A stretch of 56,255 nucleotides of DNA from the NCBI RefSeq assembly GCF_000378245.1, contig NZ_KB899515.1, positions 1 to 56,255 on the forward strand, written 5' to 3'. Shown in pieces: positions 38,014-45,646 of the stretch. The position numbers and the translations under genes are program-made. A model generated the notes under the pieces. The model had not been told where the DNA came from, ran no database searches, and saw only the letters and a list, made by a program, of their open reading frames with translations. Within the stretch, counting starts at the first letter, position 1. The number at the start of each line of letters is the position of its first letter. This DNA is from Aromatoleum toluclasticum ATCC 700605. Its GTDB lineage: Bacteria > Pseudomonadota > Gammaproteobacteria > Burkholderiales > Rhodocyclaceae.

Positions 38014-38562
38014 TTATACCCAGCCCAGCCCGCCGACCGTTGCGCCGACGACGATCATCCAGATCGGCGCGAGCCGCGTCTTCAAGGTCACCGCCATGGT
38101 CGCGGCGATCAAGGCGAGTGCGCCAAGCCGGTGATCCGGCGCCGCGATGAAAGGCAGGCTCAGCAGCCAGCCGGTCGCGAACACCAGTCCGACCGACACC
38201 GGTGCGAGGCCTGCGGTGAAGGCGCGCACTGCCGGCGTATCGCGGCGCTGCGCTCCCCAGCGGCTCACGCCCAGCGACAGCAGCGTCGACGGCAGCAGGA
38301 TGCCGACCAGCGCGGCGGCGGCGCCGACCACGCCGGCGACCTGGAAGCCCAGCACTGGCACGAACAACACGTTCGGCCCCGGCGCGGCCTGCGCCAGCGC
38401 GATCGCCGTCGTGAAGTCGGCGTCGTCGAGCCAGCCGCGCTCGGCGACGAGGAAGCGGTGCATCTCGGGCGCGGTCGACATCGCGCCGCCGATCGACAGC
38501 AGCGAGAGCATCAGGAAGCGCAGGAAAAGGTCGAAAAGATCGGCCAGGGGCAGGCTGCTCAT
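38014..38562 (-). CDS. chrA: chromate transporter ChrA, second (C-terminal-type) half
   Basis: A 182-residue protein of about five or six helices with the ChrA (CHR) domain: LSIGGAMSTAPEMHRFLV, then the conserved ALAQAAPGPNVLFVPVLGF. Alone it is a short-chain CHR protein; with the gene before it, which overlaps by four bases (ATGA), it forms a bipartite pair equal to one long ChrA. Such pairs export chromate in characterised species. The ATG at 38562 is chosen because of the overlap; the longer frame begins inside the neighbour. Confidence 0.88.
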   Translation of the reverse strand: MSSLPLADLFDLFLRFLMLSLLSIGGAMSTAPEMHRFLVAERGWLDDADFTTAIALAQAAPGPNVLFVPVLGFQVAGVVGAAAALVGILLPSTLLSLGVSRWGAQRRDTPAVRAFTAGLAPVSVGLVFATGWLLSLPFIAAPDHRLGALALIAATMAVTLKTRLAPIWMIVVGATVGGLGWV

Positions 38563-39149
38563 GGCCGGGCTCCTTCCCGGCGCGCGATGCGCCAACGCGC
38601 GAGGCACCAGCCCGCCGTGCCCAGTCCGATCACGACCCACGCGAGCGGCGCGCGGAACACCGTCACCGCGACCAGCGTCGTCAGCCCGAGCAGCGCGCAC
38701 AGCAGGGGCCCGAGCGCATTGCGGCGCAGTGTGCCCAGCATCTTCAGCGCCATCGCGAGGATCAGCCCTGCAGCGACGGCCCCCATCCCGCGCAGCGCGC
38801 CCGCGACGGCCGGGAAGCTCGCGAGCTGGTTGTAACTGGCGGCCAGCACGATCACCAGCACCAGCGGCGCAAGCAGCATCCCGCTGATCGCCGCGAACGC
38901 GCCGCGCCAGCCGAAGAAGCGGTCACCGAGCATCAGCGACAGATTGACGACGTTGGGGCCGGGCAGCAGCTGCGCGACGGAATAGGCATCGACGAATTCC
39001 TCCCGCGTCATCCAGCGTCGGCGATCGACGAGTTCGCGCTGCGCCACGGCGAGCACCCCGCCGAAGCCTTGCAGCGCAAGCACGGTGAAGGCGATGAACA
39101 GATGCCACGGCGAGTGCGGGCGGGGATGGTCTGGCGTGGCGGGTGTCAC
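38559..39149 (-). CDS. chrA: chromate transporter ChrA, first (N-terminal-type) half
   Basis: A 196-residue CHR-domain membrane protein: LQGFGGVLAVAQRELVDRR, then DAYSVAQLLPGPNVVNLSL, which match the conserved G-rich and PGP motifs of the family. It is the partner of the gene at 38014 and is translated first. Bipartite short-chain ChrA transporters work as heterodimers with opposite membrane orientation. No chrB regulator is nearby. Its upstream region meets the divergent promoter of the amidase operon. Confidence 0.88.
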   Translation of the reverse strand: MTPATPDHPRPHSPWHLFIAFTVLALQGFGGVLAVAQRELVDRRRWMTREEFVDAYSVAQLLPGPNVVNLSLMLGDRFFGWRGAFAAISGMLLAPLVLVIVLAASYNQLASFPAVAGALRGMGAVAAGLILAMALKMLGTLRRNALGPLLCALLGLTTLVAVTVFRAPLAWVVIGLGTAGWCLARWRIARREGARP

Positions 39150-39297
39150 GGGCGGTGTGTTCTTGCGGTGGGGGCGGGCCGGGCATCGGCCGCGATCGAA
39201 CGCGAGAGCTTAGCGCAAAGCGGAGCGGGCGGCGCGGCCCGGAAGGAGGGGCGTGCAGCGGGGTGTATCAAAAATTCTTATCGATCCATCGAGGCCG

Positions 39298-39341
39298 TTG
39301 ACAGGTAGCAGGCATCGGCTGCATAGTTTGTCCGGACAAAC
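39298..39341 (+). promoter_or_regulatory. sigma-70-type promoter overlapped by perfect 16-bp palindrome (operator of the amidase/TRAP operon)
   Basis: TTGACA (39298-39303) and CATAGT (39322-39327) are separated by 18 bases. The perfect palindrome GTTTGTCCGGACAAAC (39326-39341) overlaps the -10 and start region, and a second, looser repeat TGTCCG-N6-CGGACA overlaps it. This placement predicts repression. The GntR/UTRA regulator inside the downstream operon (49428) is the obvious candidate ligand, by inference. Confidence 0.65.
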
Positions 39342-39372
39342 GGACATACGTACAAACAAGGTGCAGACAAGG

Positions 39373-41043
39373 ATGCAGGCAAAGATGAGTGGCGTCGAGG
39401 GTGTGTGTCACGCCGGGGATTCGGCGAGCTTGCAGGCCCGGTCCGATGCGAGCGCGACGCTGCTTGCGGGACGAGGCTTCTCCATCCCCGATGCGGACCG
39501 CGCCGATGTGCTGGCTGCCGCCGACGAGCTGGCGGCGACGGTCGACCGCGCGGTTGCGGCCCTCGCGCCGGGAGTTGCCCCGGAGCCGTTTGCCGACGCG
39601 CTGCAGCGGCTTGCGCGCCCGCCGCTTGCCGGGGGGAACTGCGCGACGACGGCAGCGGGCGCGGGCGTTGCGCATTGCGAAGACGCGGTGCGCACGCATC
39701 TCGCCTGCATCGACATGGCCGCGCCGGGAAGGCTGGCGTGGCGCGAGATCGATGTCGAACGGGCGCTGCAACGAGCACGCCAGCTCGACGAGGAGCGGGC
39801 GCGGGGCCATGTCCGTGGTCCGCTGCACGGCGTTGTTCTCGGTGTGAAGGATATGTTCGACAGGCTCGGTCGTGTGGCGGGCTGGGGCTCGCCGCTGCGC
39901 GAGGGCGCCGCTCCCGCCGCGGCCGATGCAACGGTGGTCGCGCGTCTGGAGCAGGCCGGCGCGGTGATCCTCGGAACCCAGCATATGGCCGAGTTCGCAT
40001 TGTCGCCGACCGGCCTCAACGCGACCTGGGGGCCGGGGCGCAACCCGTGGAATGTCGAGCATGTTTCGGGCGGCAGCTCCAGTGGCGGAGGCATGACGGT
40101 GGGTGCCGGGCACGTCGCGCTTGCGATCGGTTCGGATACCGGTGGGTCGGTGCGCCTGCCTGCCGCCCTGTGCGGCGTGACGGGGTTGAAGCCGACGCAG
40201 CATCGCATCAGCGTGGCCGGTGCGATGCCGCTGGCGCCGAGCCTCGACTGCGTCGGGCCGCTCGCGCGCTCCGCGGAGTTGTGCGCCCACGCCTACGTGG
40301 CGATGGCCGGCGCCGACTCCGCCGATCCGTCCTGTCTCGCTGCAGCGGTCGTTTCGCCGATTCTCGATGTGCCGGCCGATTGCCTGAGCGTCGCGGTGCC
40401 CCGTTTCGAGGTAGGGACGCTCCTGTCGCGGGACATGCTCGTTGCGCTGGAGCAAGCGACGCGCAGCCTCGCCGATGCCGGCGTTCGCATCGTGCCGGTG
40501 GATCTGCCCGACCTCGATCTGCCCGGGCGACTCGCCTCCGTGCTGCTCGCGACGGAATCCGCCGCGGTGCATCGGCGATGGCTCGAAGACCAGCCCGAGC
40601 GCTATGGGCGCCAGGTCCGGCGGCGCCTGTCGCGCGGCCTGCTGACCGCGAGCGTCGATTATTACGACGCGCTGCGCCTGCGCGCCCCGCTGATGCGCCG
40701 CTTCGTCGAGCGCACGCTCGACGGCGTCGATGCGTTGCTGCTGCCGGTGACGCCCGATGTCGCGCCGCGGGTTGTCGATACCGTCGGCGACGACGAGCGC
40801 CGTCTGGAAGCCGAGTTCGCGAAGCTGTCGTTCTGGACCCGCGGCATCAACTATTTCGGCGTACCCGCGCTGGCGGTGCCCGCGGGCTTCGGTGCGTGCG
40901 GGCTGCCGCTCGGCATCCAGTTCGTCGGTCCGCCGCTCGGCGAGGATCGCGTCCTCGCCCTCGGACACTGCTTCCAGCGCCACACCCGCTGGCACCTCCG
41001 CACCCCCGGCGATGATCGCCACGCAATGAATCCGGCCCGCTGA
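39373..41043 (+). CDS. amidase (amidase-signature family)
   Basis: A 556-residue amidase-signature hydrolase. The catalytic Ser-cisSer-Lys triad is visible: Lys159 in GVKDMFDRLG, Ser236 in GGSSSGGG and the nucleophile Ser259 in GSDTGGSVRLPA. An extra N-terminal region of about 110 residues precedes the core. It is cytoplasmic, with no signal peptide. The start is uncertain (39373 or 39385). As first gene of the C5-dicarboxylate-type operon it would release a carboxylic acid and ammonia from an amide before CoA activation; the actual substrate is unknown. Confidence 0.88.
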   Translation: MQAKMSGVEGVCHAGDSASLQARSDASATLLAGRGFSIPDADRADVLAAADELAATVDRAVAALAPGVAPEPFADALQRLARPPLAGGNCATTAAGAGVAHCEDAVRTHLACIDMAAPGRLAWREIDVERALQRARQLDEERARGHVRGPLHGVVLGVKDMFDRLGRVAGWGSPLREGAAPAAADATVVARLEQAGAVILGTQHMAEFALSPTGLNATWGPGRNPWNVEHVSGGSSSGGGMTVGAGHVALAIGSDTGGSVRLPAALCGVTGLKPTQHRISVAGAMPLAPSLDCVGPLARSAELCAHAYVAMAGADSADPSCLAAAVVSPILDVPADCLSVAVPRFEVGTLLSRDMLVALEQATRSLADAGVRIVPVDLPDLDLPGRLASVLLATESAAVHRRWLEDQPERYGRQVRRRLSRGLLTASVDYYDALRLRAPLMRRFVERTLDGVDALLLPVTPDVAPRVVDTVGDDERRLEAEFAKLSFWTRGINYFGVPALAVPAGFGACGLPLGIQFVGPPLGEDRVLALGHCFQRHTRWHLRTPGDDRHAMNPAR

Positions 41044-41085
41044 GAACGCCGGCAACAGGGCACCCCTACCCACCAAGGAGAAGAC

Positions 41086-42078
41086 ATGAAGATTGCACTG
41101 AATCGCCTCGCACGATGGTCGCTGACGCTTGCCGCCGCATGGTGCACACAGGTCGGAGCGGCCGAAATGATCATCACCAGCGAAGTGCCGATCTCGACCA
41201 ACCCCAGCCCCTATATCGAGCAGTTCATCGCCGAGGTCGGCAAGCGCACCAATGGTGCGATTCAGGGCAAGTACTTCCCCGCCTCGCAGCTCTACAACGA
41301 TCGCGACGCGCTCGCCGCGCTGGGAACGGGCGGCGTGCATATGGTCTGGCCCGTGGCGAGCCGCCTCGAGCTGATGGACCAGCGTCTGGGCGCGATCAGC
41401 CTGCCTTTCCTGCTCGGAACGCGCGAGATGACCAACCGCTGCTTCGCCGACGGCTTCACGCGCCAGGTGTCGGGCTACATCGAGCCGCGCGGCGTCAAGG
41501 TGCTGGGCTTCCTGCGCACGGCCGAGCTGCTCTTCATCATGAAGAGCCGCGACGTGCAGCGTGTCGAGGACCTGAAGGGGCAGAAGGTCCGCGTCGTGGG
41601 CGGCAAGGTGATGCTCGATGCGATGCAGTCGATCCACGCGAGCCCGGTATCGATGGCCGCCTCGGAAATGTCCGCGGCCCTCGCGCAGGGCGCGATCGAC
41701 GGGGCGATGACCTCGCCGGCGGGCTGGGTGGATGTGCTCGGGAGCACCGCGAAATTCGCGGCGCTCGCCCCCGGCATGGCGCTGGCGACCTCGGCCGTCG
41801 CAGTCGACAAGGCCTGGTTCGACGCCCTCCCCGAAGCCCAGCGCAAGGTCATCCAGACCGCGCTCGACGAAATCATCGTGCGCCAGTGGAAAGAGACCGT
41901 CGTCAAGGACGAGCAACTGGTGAAGCAGATGGTCGATCAGGGCGGCACCTACCGCGTGCTCTCCGCCGCCGAAACGGAGCGCTTGAAGGAGCGCTTCCTT
42001 GGCGCCGGCCAGGGCTTCCGCGACAAGCATCCGGACGTGTTCAGGCAGGTCGAGGATCTGCGCAAGACCTGCCTGTGA
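41086..42078 (+). CDS. dctP: TRAP transporter periplasmic solute-binding protein (DctP-like), first copy
   Basis: A 330-residue DctP-family binding protein with a signal peptide (about residues 1-25, ending GAA-E). The family core TNGAIQGKYFPASQLYNDRDALAALGTGGVHM, the LRTAELLFIMKSRDVQ region and KVRVVGGKVMLDAM, with the Arg that binds the carboxylate, are present. It is a clear paralogue of the protein at 42757 in the same operon. AAGGAGAA precedes the ATG. The ligand is likely a dicarboxylate or a half-amide, by context. Confidence 0.92.
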   Translation: MKIALNRLARWSLTLAAAWCTQVGAAEMIITSEVPISTNPSPYIEQFIAEVGKRTNGAIQGKYFPASQLYNDRDALAALGTGGVHMVWPVASRLELMDQRLGAISLPFLLGTREMTNRCFADGFTRQVSGYIEPRGVKVLGFLRTAELLFIMKSRDVQRVEDLKGQKVRVVGGKVMLDAMQSIHASPVSMAASEMSAALAQGAIDGAMTSPAGWVDVLGSTAKFAALAPGMALATSAVAVDKAWFDALPEAQRKVIQTALDEIIVRQWKETVVKDEQLVKQMVDQGGTYRVLSAAETERLKERFLGAGQGFRDKHPDVFRQVEDLRKTCL

Positions 42079-42146
42079 GCGGTGCTGCGTGATCCCCGAC
42101 GGGCCGGCCGCGGCCGGTCATCCATTCAATATACGAGGAGATATCA

Positions 42147-42659
42147 ATGAGCGTCAGACAGATCGGCGAACAACGCTACCGGGGCCAGATCGGCCGTTAC
42201 TTCGAGGATTTCGAGGTGGGCGACGTGTATGAGCACCGCCCCGGCCGCACGCTGACCGACAACGACAACATCCAGTTCTCGCTGCTGACGATGAACTACC
42301 ACCCGATGCACTGCGACGCGGCGTTCGCCGGGAAGAGCGAATTCGGCAAGCTGCTGATGAACAGCGGCCTGACGCTCGCGGTGGTGCTGGGCATGACGGT
42401 GCCGGACGTCAGCGGCAAGGCGATCGCCAACCTCGGCTGGAAGGAAATCAAGCTGCTCGCCCCGGTGTTCGCCGGCGACACGATCTACGCCGAGTCCGAG
42501 GTGCTGGAAAAGCGCGAATCGAAATCCCGCCCGACGCAGGGCATCGTCACGGTGCGCACGCTCGGCAAGAAGGCAGACGGCACCGTTTTCATGGAGTTCG
42601 TGCGCAGCGCGCTGATCCAGAAGCGCGAAGGCAGCCAGGATGCCGACGCCGGTTATTGA
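42147..42659 (+). CDS. MaoC-family enoyl-CoA hydratase (candidate itaconyl/mesaconyl-CoA hydratase)
   Basis: A 170-residue hot-dog-fold protein of the MaoC dehydratase family. FEDFEVGDVYEHRPGRTLTDNDN carries the catalytic Asp-Asn region, followed by NYHPMHCDAAFA with the catalytic His, and NLGWKEIKLLAPVFAGDTI. In the Pseudomonas itaconate pathway a MaoC-type protein (Ich) hydrates itaconyl-CoA to citramalyl-CoA. The neighbouring CoA-transferase and CitE-like genes support that role here, without proof. GAGGAG lies before the ATG. It is oddly placed between two dctP genes. Confidence 0.82.
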   Translation: MSVRQIGEQRYRGQIGRYFEDFEVGDVYEHRPGRTLTDNDNIQFSLLTMNYHPMHCDAAFAGKSEFGKLLMNSGLTLAVVLGMTVPDVSGKAIANLGWKEIKLLAPVFAGDTIYAESEVLEKRESKSRPTQGIVTVRTLGKKADGTVFMEFVRSALIQKREGSQDADAGY

Positions 42660-42756
42660 GCCGCTGCGGCAGGGCCGCCCGGCAGCGGTGTGCCGCGCAA
42701 CGCAAACACAAAGCGGGCGACACCGCCCCGACACAACCGAGAGGAGACCTTCCGTG

Positions 42757-43758
42757 ATGACATTCAAGCGTCTTGCCGCAAGTGCGATCGCTTCCCTGTG
42801 CGTGATGGCGCACGCGGGCGGCGCATCGGCCGCCGATCTGGTCCTGCCCAGCGAGGTCGCCGCGACCCACTGGAAGACCAAGTACATGAACCAGTTTGCC
42901 GAGGGCGTCGCCAAGCGCACCAACGGCGCACTCAACGTGAAGGTCTTCCCCGCGGGGCAGCTCTATAACGACCAGGACGCCCTCGCGGCGCTGGGCACCG
43001 GCGCCGTGCACATGGTGTGGCCGGTCGCGGTGCGCGTCGAATCGATCGAACCGCGCACCGGCATCGTCAATCTGCCGTTCGCGGTCAGCGACGACATGAT
43101 GACGAACCAGTGCTTTTCCGACGGGCTCACGACCTTGATGTCGTCGTATGTCGAGCCCCGCAACCTGAAGATCCTCGGCTTCCTGCGCACCGCCGACCTG
43201 TTCTTCGTGTTCCGCAACCGCGACGTGCAGAAGATGGAGGACCTGAAGGGCGCGAAGATCCGCGTTACCGGCGGCAAGGTGTTCCAGGAGACGATGAAGA
43301 GCCTCAACACCAGCCCGGTGTCGATGGCCGCCTCGGAGATGAGCACCGCGCTCGCGCAAGGGGCGATCGACGGCGTGTATACCTCGCCGGCCGGCTGGGC
43401 GGAGATGATAGGCATGACCGGAAAGTACGCGTGGTACGTCCCCGGCTTCTCGCTGACGACTTACGCGATCGTCGTCGACAAGGGCTGGATCGACGGTCTG
43501 CCGGAAGCGCAACGCAAGGCCATCACCGATACGATCAAGGAGATCACGCCGCGCCAGTGGAAGGAAGTTACCGCCGAGGACAAGCAACTCGTCGACAAGA
43601 TGGTCGCCCAGGGTGCCGTGTTCCGCACCGCAACGCCCGAGGAAGCGAAGCGCTGGCGCGCGCTCGCCAAGAGCAACGAGAAGGTGTTCACCGACAAGTA
43701 TCCGGAGGCGATCCAGAAGCTCGGTGAGCTCGAGAAGCGGTGCGGCTATGGCAATTGA
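42757..43758 (+). CDS. dctP: TRAP transporter periplasmic solute-binding protein (DctP-like), second copy
   Basis: A 333-residue binding protein with a signal peptide (ending ASA-A at about residue 25). It is a paralogue of the 41086 product: the same order of TNGALNVKVFPAGQLYNDQD, HMVWPVAVRVE, FLRTADLFFVFRNRDVQ and SPVSMAASEMSTALAQGAID. GAGGAGACC precedes the start (ATG 42757; GTG 42754 is possible). It directly precedes dctQ and dctM and so is likely the primary partner of that membrane complex, with the other copy widening substrate range. Confidence 0.92.
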   Translation: MTFKRLAASAIASLCVMAHAGGASAADLVLPSEVAATHWKTKYMNQFAEGVAKRTNGALNVKVFPAGQLYNDQDALAALGTGAVHMVWPVAVRVESIEPRTGIVNLPFAVSDDMMTNQCFSDGLTTLMSSYVEPRNLKILGFLRTADLFFVFRNRDVQKMEDLKGAKIRVTGGKVFQETMKSLNTSPVSMAASEMSTALAQGAIDGVYTSPAGWAEMIGMTGKYAWYVPGFSLTTYAIVVDKGWIDGLPEAQRKAITDTIKEITPRQWKEVTAEDKQLVDKMVAQGAVFRTATPEEAKRWRALAKSNEKVFTDKYPEAIQKLGELEKRCGYGN

Positions 43759-43768
43759 GGCTGCAGCC

Positions 43769-44353
43769 ATGAAACACGAGTCCATCCCGGCGCCCGCGCC
43801 GACGATTGCCCCGCAGGGGCGCGTGACGGAGCCGCGCCGGAGCTGGTGGCAGTGGTTCGAATCCGGCCCGCTGCTGAGCTTTGCGACGCTGATGTTCCTC
43901 GCCTCGACCGCGATCATGCTGATCGAAGGCGGCAGCCGTTCGCTGTTCGACGAAAGCTATTTCTGGGCCGAGGAGTCGGTGCGTTACCTGATGGTGTGGG
44001 CCTTCTTCCTGACGCTGGGGGCGGCCGGCACCGCGGGCAACCACATCCGCACCGAGTTGCTGGTCGACCACATGCCGGCGGGCATCCGCAAGGCCATGCA
44101 CGTCGTCGCCAGCCTCGTCGGCATCGGCTTCGGCGTGGGGCTCTTCTACGCCTCGCTGCCGCAGGTCCAGCGCTACTACACGATGGGGATGATGACCGAA
44201 TCGAACCTGGACCTGCCGGTGTGGATCCTGTTCCTCGCCATGCCCCTCGGCGCGCTGCTGCTGCTCGGCTACTACCTCCGCTGTCTCGTGCGCGCGCTGC
44301 GCGGCGAGGATCCCTACGCATCCTCGCACGGCCCGACCGGCTCCGAACTCTAG
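43769..44353 (+). CDS. dctQ: TRAP transporter small membrane subunit (DctQ)
   Basis: A 194-residue protein with four membrane helices (about 40-60, 75-95, 115-140 and 155-175). Family features are WAEESVRYLMVWAFFLTLGAA and HIRTELLVDHMPAGIRK between helices 2 and 3. A hydrophilic N-terminal tail of about 30 residues is present. ATG 43769 is preceded by GAGG; ATG 43748, overlapping the previous stop, is the alternative. It forms the QM complex with the next gene. Confidence 0.88.
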   Translation: MKHESIPAPAPTIAPQGRVTEPRRSWWQWFESGPLLSFATLMFLASTAIMLIEGGSRSLFDESYFWAEESVRYLMVWAFFLTLGAAGTAGNHIRTELLVDHMPAGIRKAMHVVASLVGIGFGVGLFYASLPQVQRYYTMGMMTESNLDLPVWILFLAMPLGALLLLGYYLRCLVRALRGEDPYASSHGPTGSEL

Positions 44354-44361
44354 GAGACATC

Positions 44362-45633
44362 ATGCTCATCGCAACTTCCCTCGTGCTGATGCTGGTCCTG
44401 CTCGCCGTCGGCACGCATGTCGCCGTCGCGCTCGGGCTGGTCAGCACGGGCCTGATCCTGATGCTCGACGGCGTGCCCACCACGGTGATCGCGCAGACGG
44501 CCTTCAAGTCGGTCAACAGCTACCCGCTGATGGCGATCCCGATGTTCGTGCTCGCCGGCAACCTGATGATGCGCGGCAACATCGCGAGCCTGATGATCGA
44601 CCTCGTCGGCAGCCTGGTGCGCGCCGTGAAGGGCGGACTCGCGCTGACGGTCATGATCGCCAGCGTGTTCTTCGCCGCGGTGTCCGGCTCCAGCGTCGGC
44701 TCGGCGGCGGCGATCGGCGCCTCCACCGTCGATGGCCTCAAGCGCGAGAAGTACCCCGCGCGCTTCTCTGCCGGCATCGTCGCGGTCGGCGGCACCCTCG
44801 GCCTGATGATCCCGCCCTCGCTCGGCTTCATCCTGATCGGCTCCATCGTCGGCCTGCCGGTGGACAAGCTCTTCATCGCCGGCGTGCTACCGGGCCTGAT
44901 GGAAGCGACCCTGCTGATGATCGCGGTGGTGGTCATTTCGCGTCGCTACAACTTCGGTGCCAGCGCGCAGAGTCCGGACTGGAGCGGCTTCTCGCGCCGC
45001 CTTCCGGGAGCGGGCGCGGCGCTGATGATGCCGGTGCTGATCCTCGGCGCCATCTACACGGGCTACCTGACCCCGACCGAAGTCTCCGCCTTCGCCGCCG
45101 CCTATGCCGTGCTGCTGTGCGTGCTGGTCTACCGCAGTGTCACGCTGGGCGGCGTGTGGCAGGTCGCGAAGGACTCGCTGCTGCAGACGACCATGATCTT
45201 CGCGGTCGTCATGGGCGGGAGCCTGATCGGCTTCGTGCTGGCGCGCATGGGCGTCTCGGCCCAGCTCGTCGCCGCGATCACCGCGATGGACATGAGCCCG
45301 TGGCAGTTCCTGCTGCTCGCGAACGTCGTGCTGCTGATCCTGGGCATGTTCCTCGACGGCGTCGCGATGATCGTGCTGACCGCGCCGCTGCTGTTCCCGG
45401 TTGCCACCGCGCTGGGCATCAACCCGATCCACTTCGCCGTGATCATGGTCGCCAACGTCGAGATCGCAACGCTGACCCCGCCGATCGGCCTCAACCTGTT
45501 TGTCATGAGCGGCATCACCAGGCTGCCCGTGCATGAAGTCGCCCGCGGCGTGCTGCCCTTCTACGGCGTGCGCCTTGTGGGCCTGATGCTCGTCTCCTAC
45601 ATCCCGCAGATCTCTTTGTTCCTTGTCGATTGA
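44362..45633 (+). CDS. dctM: TRAP transporter large membrane subunit (DctM)
   Basis: A 423-residue polytopic protein of the TRAP large-subunit family with about 11-12 helices. Conserved features are FKSVNSYPLMAIPMFVLAGNLM, the Na+-site glycine-rich ASVFFAAVSGSSVGSAAAIG and the second pseudo-repeat VEIATLTPPIGLNLFVM. It moves the ligand delivered by DctP with Na+. AGGAGA precedes the ATG, eight bases after dctQ. Confidence 0.95.
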   Translation: MLIATSLVLMLVLLAVGTHVAVALGLVSTGLILMLDGVPTTVIAQTAFKSVNSYPLMAIPMFVLAGNLMMRGNIASLMIDLVGSLVRAVKGGLALTVMIASVFFAAVSGSSVGSAAAIGASTVDGLKREKYPARFSAGIVAVGGTLGLMIPPSLGFILIGSIVGLPVDKLFIAGVLPGLMEATLLMIAVVVISRRYNFGASAQSPDWSGFSRRLPGAGAALMMPVLILGAIYTGYLTPTEVSAFAAAYAVLLCVLVYRSVTLGGVWQVAKDSLLQTTMIFAVVMGGSLIGFVLARMGVSAQLVAAITAMDMSPWQFLLLANVVLLILGMFLDGVAMIVLTAPLLFPVATALGINPIHFAVIMVANVEIATLTPPIGLNLFVMSGITRLPVHEVARGVLPFYGVRLVGLMLVSYIPQISLFLVD

Positions 45634-45646
45634 GGAAGAACCCCCG

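Noticed and set aside
39268-42030. 920-codon open frame on the minus strand opposite the amidase and first dctP
   Set aside because: Arg/His/Gly-rich translation without any family motif. It is antisense to two genes with intact catalytic or binding motifs; long antisense frames are expected at this GC content.
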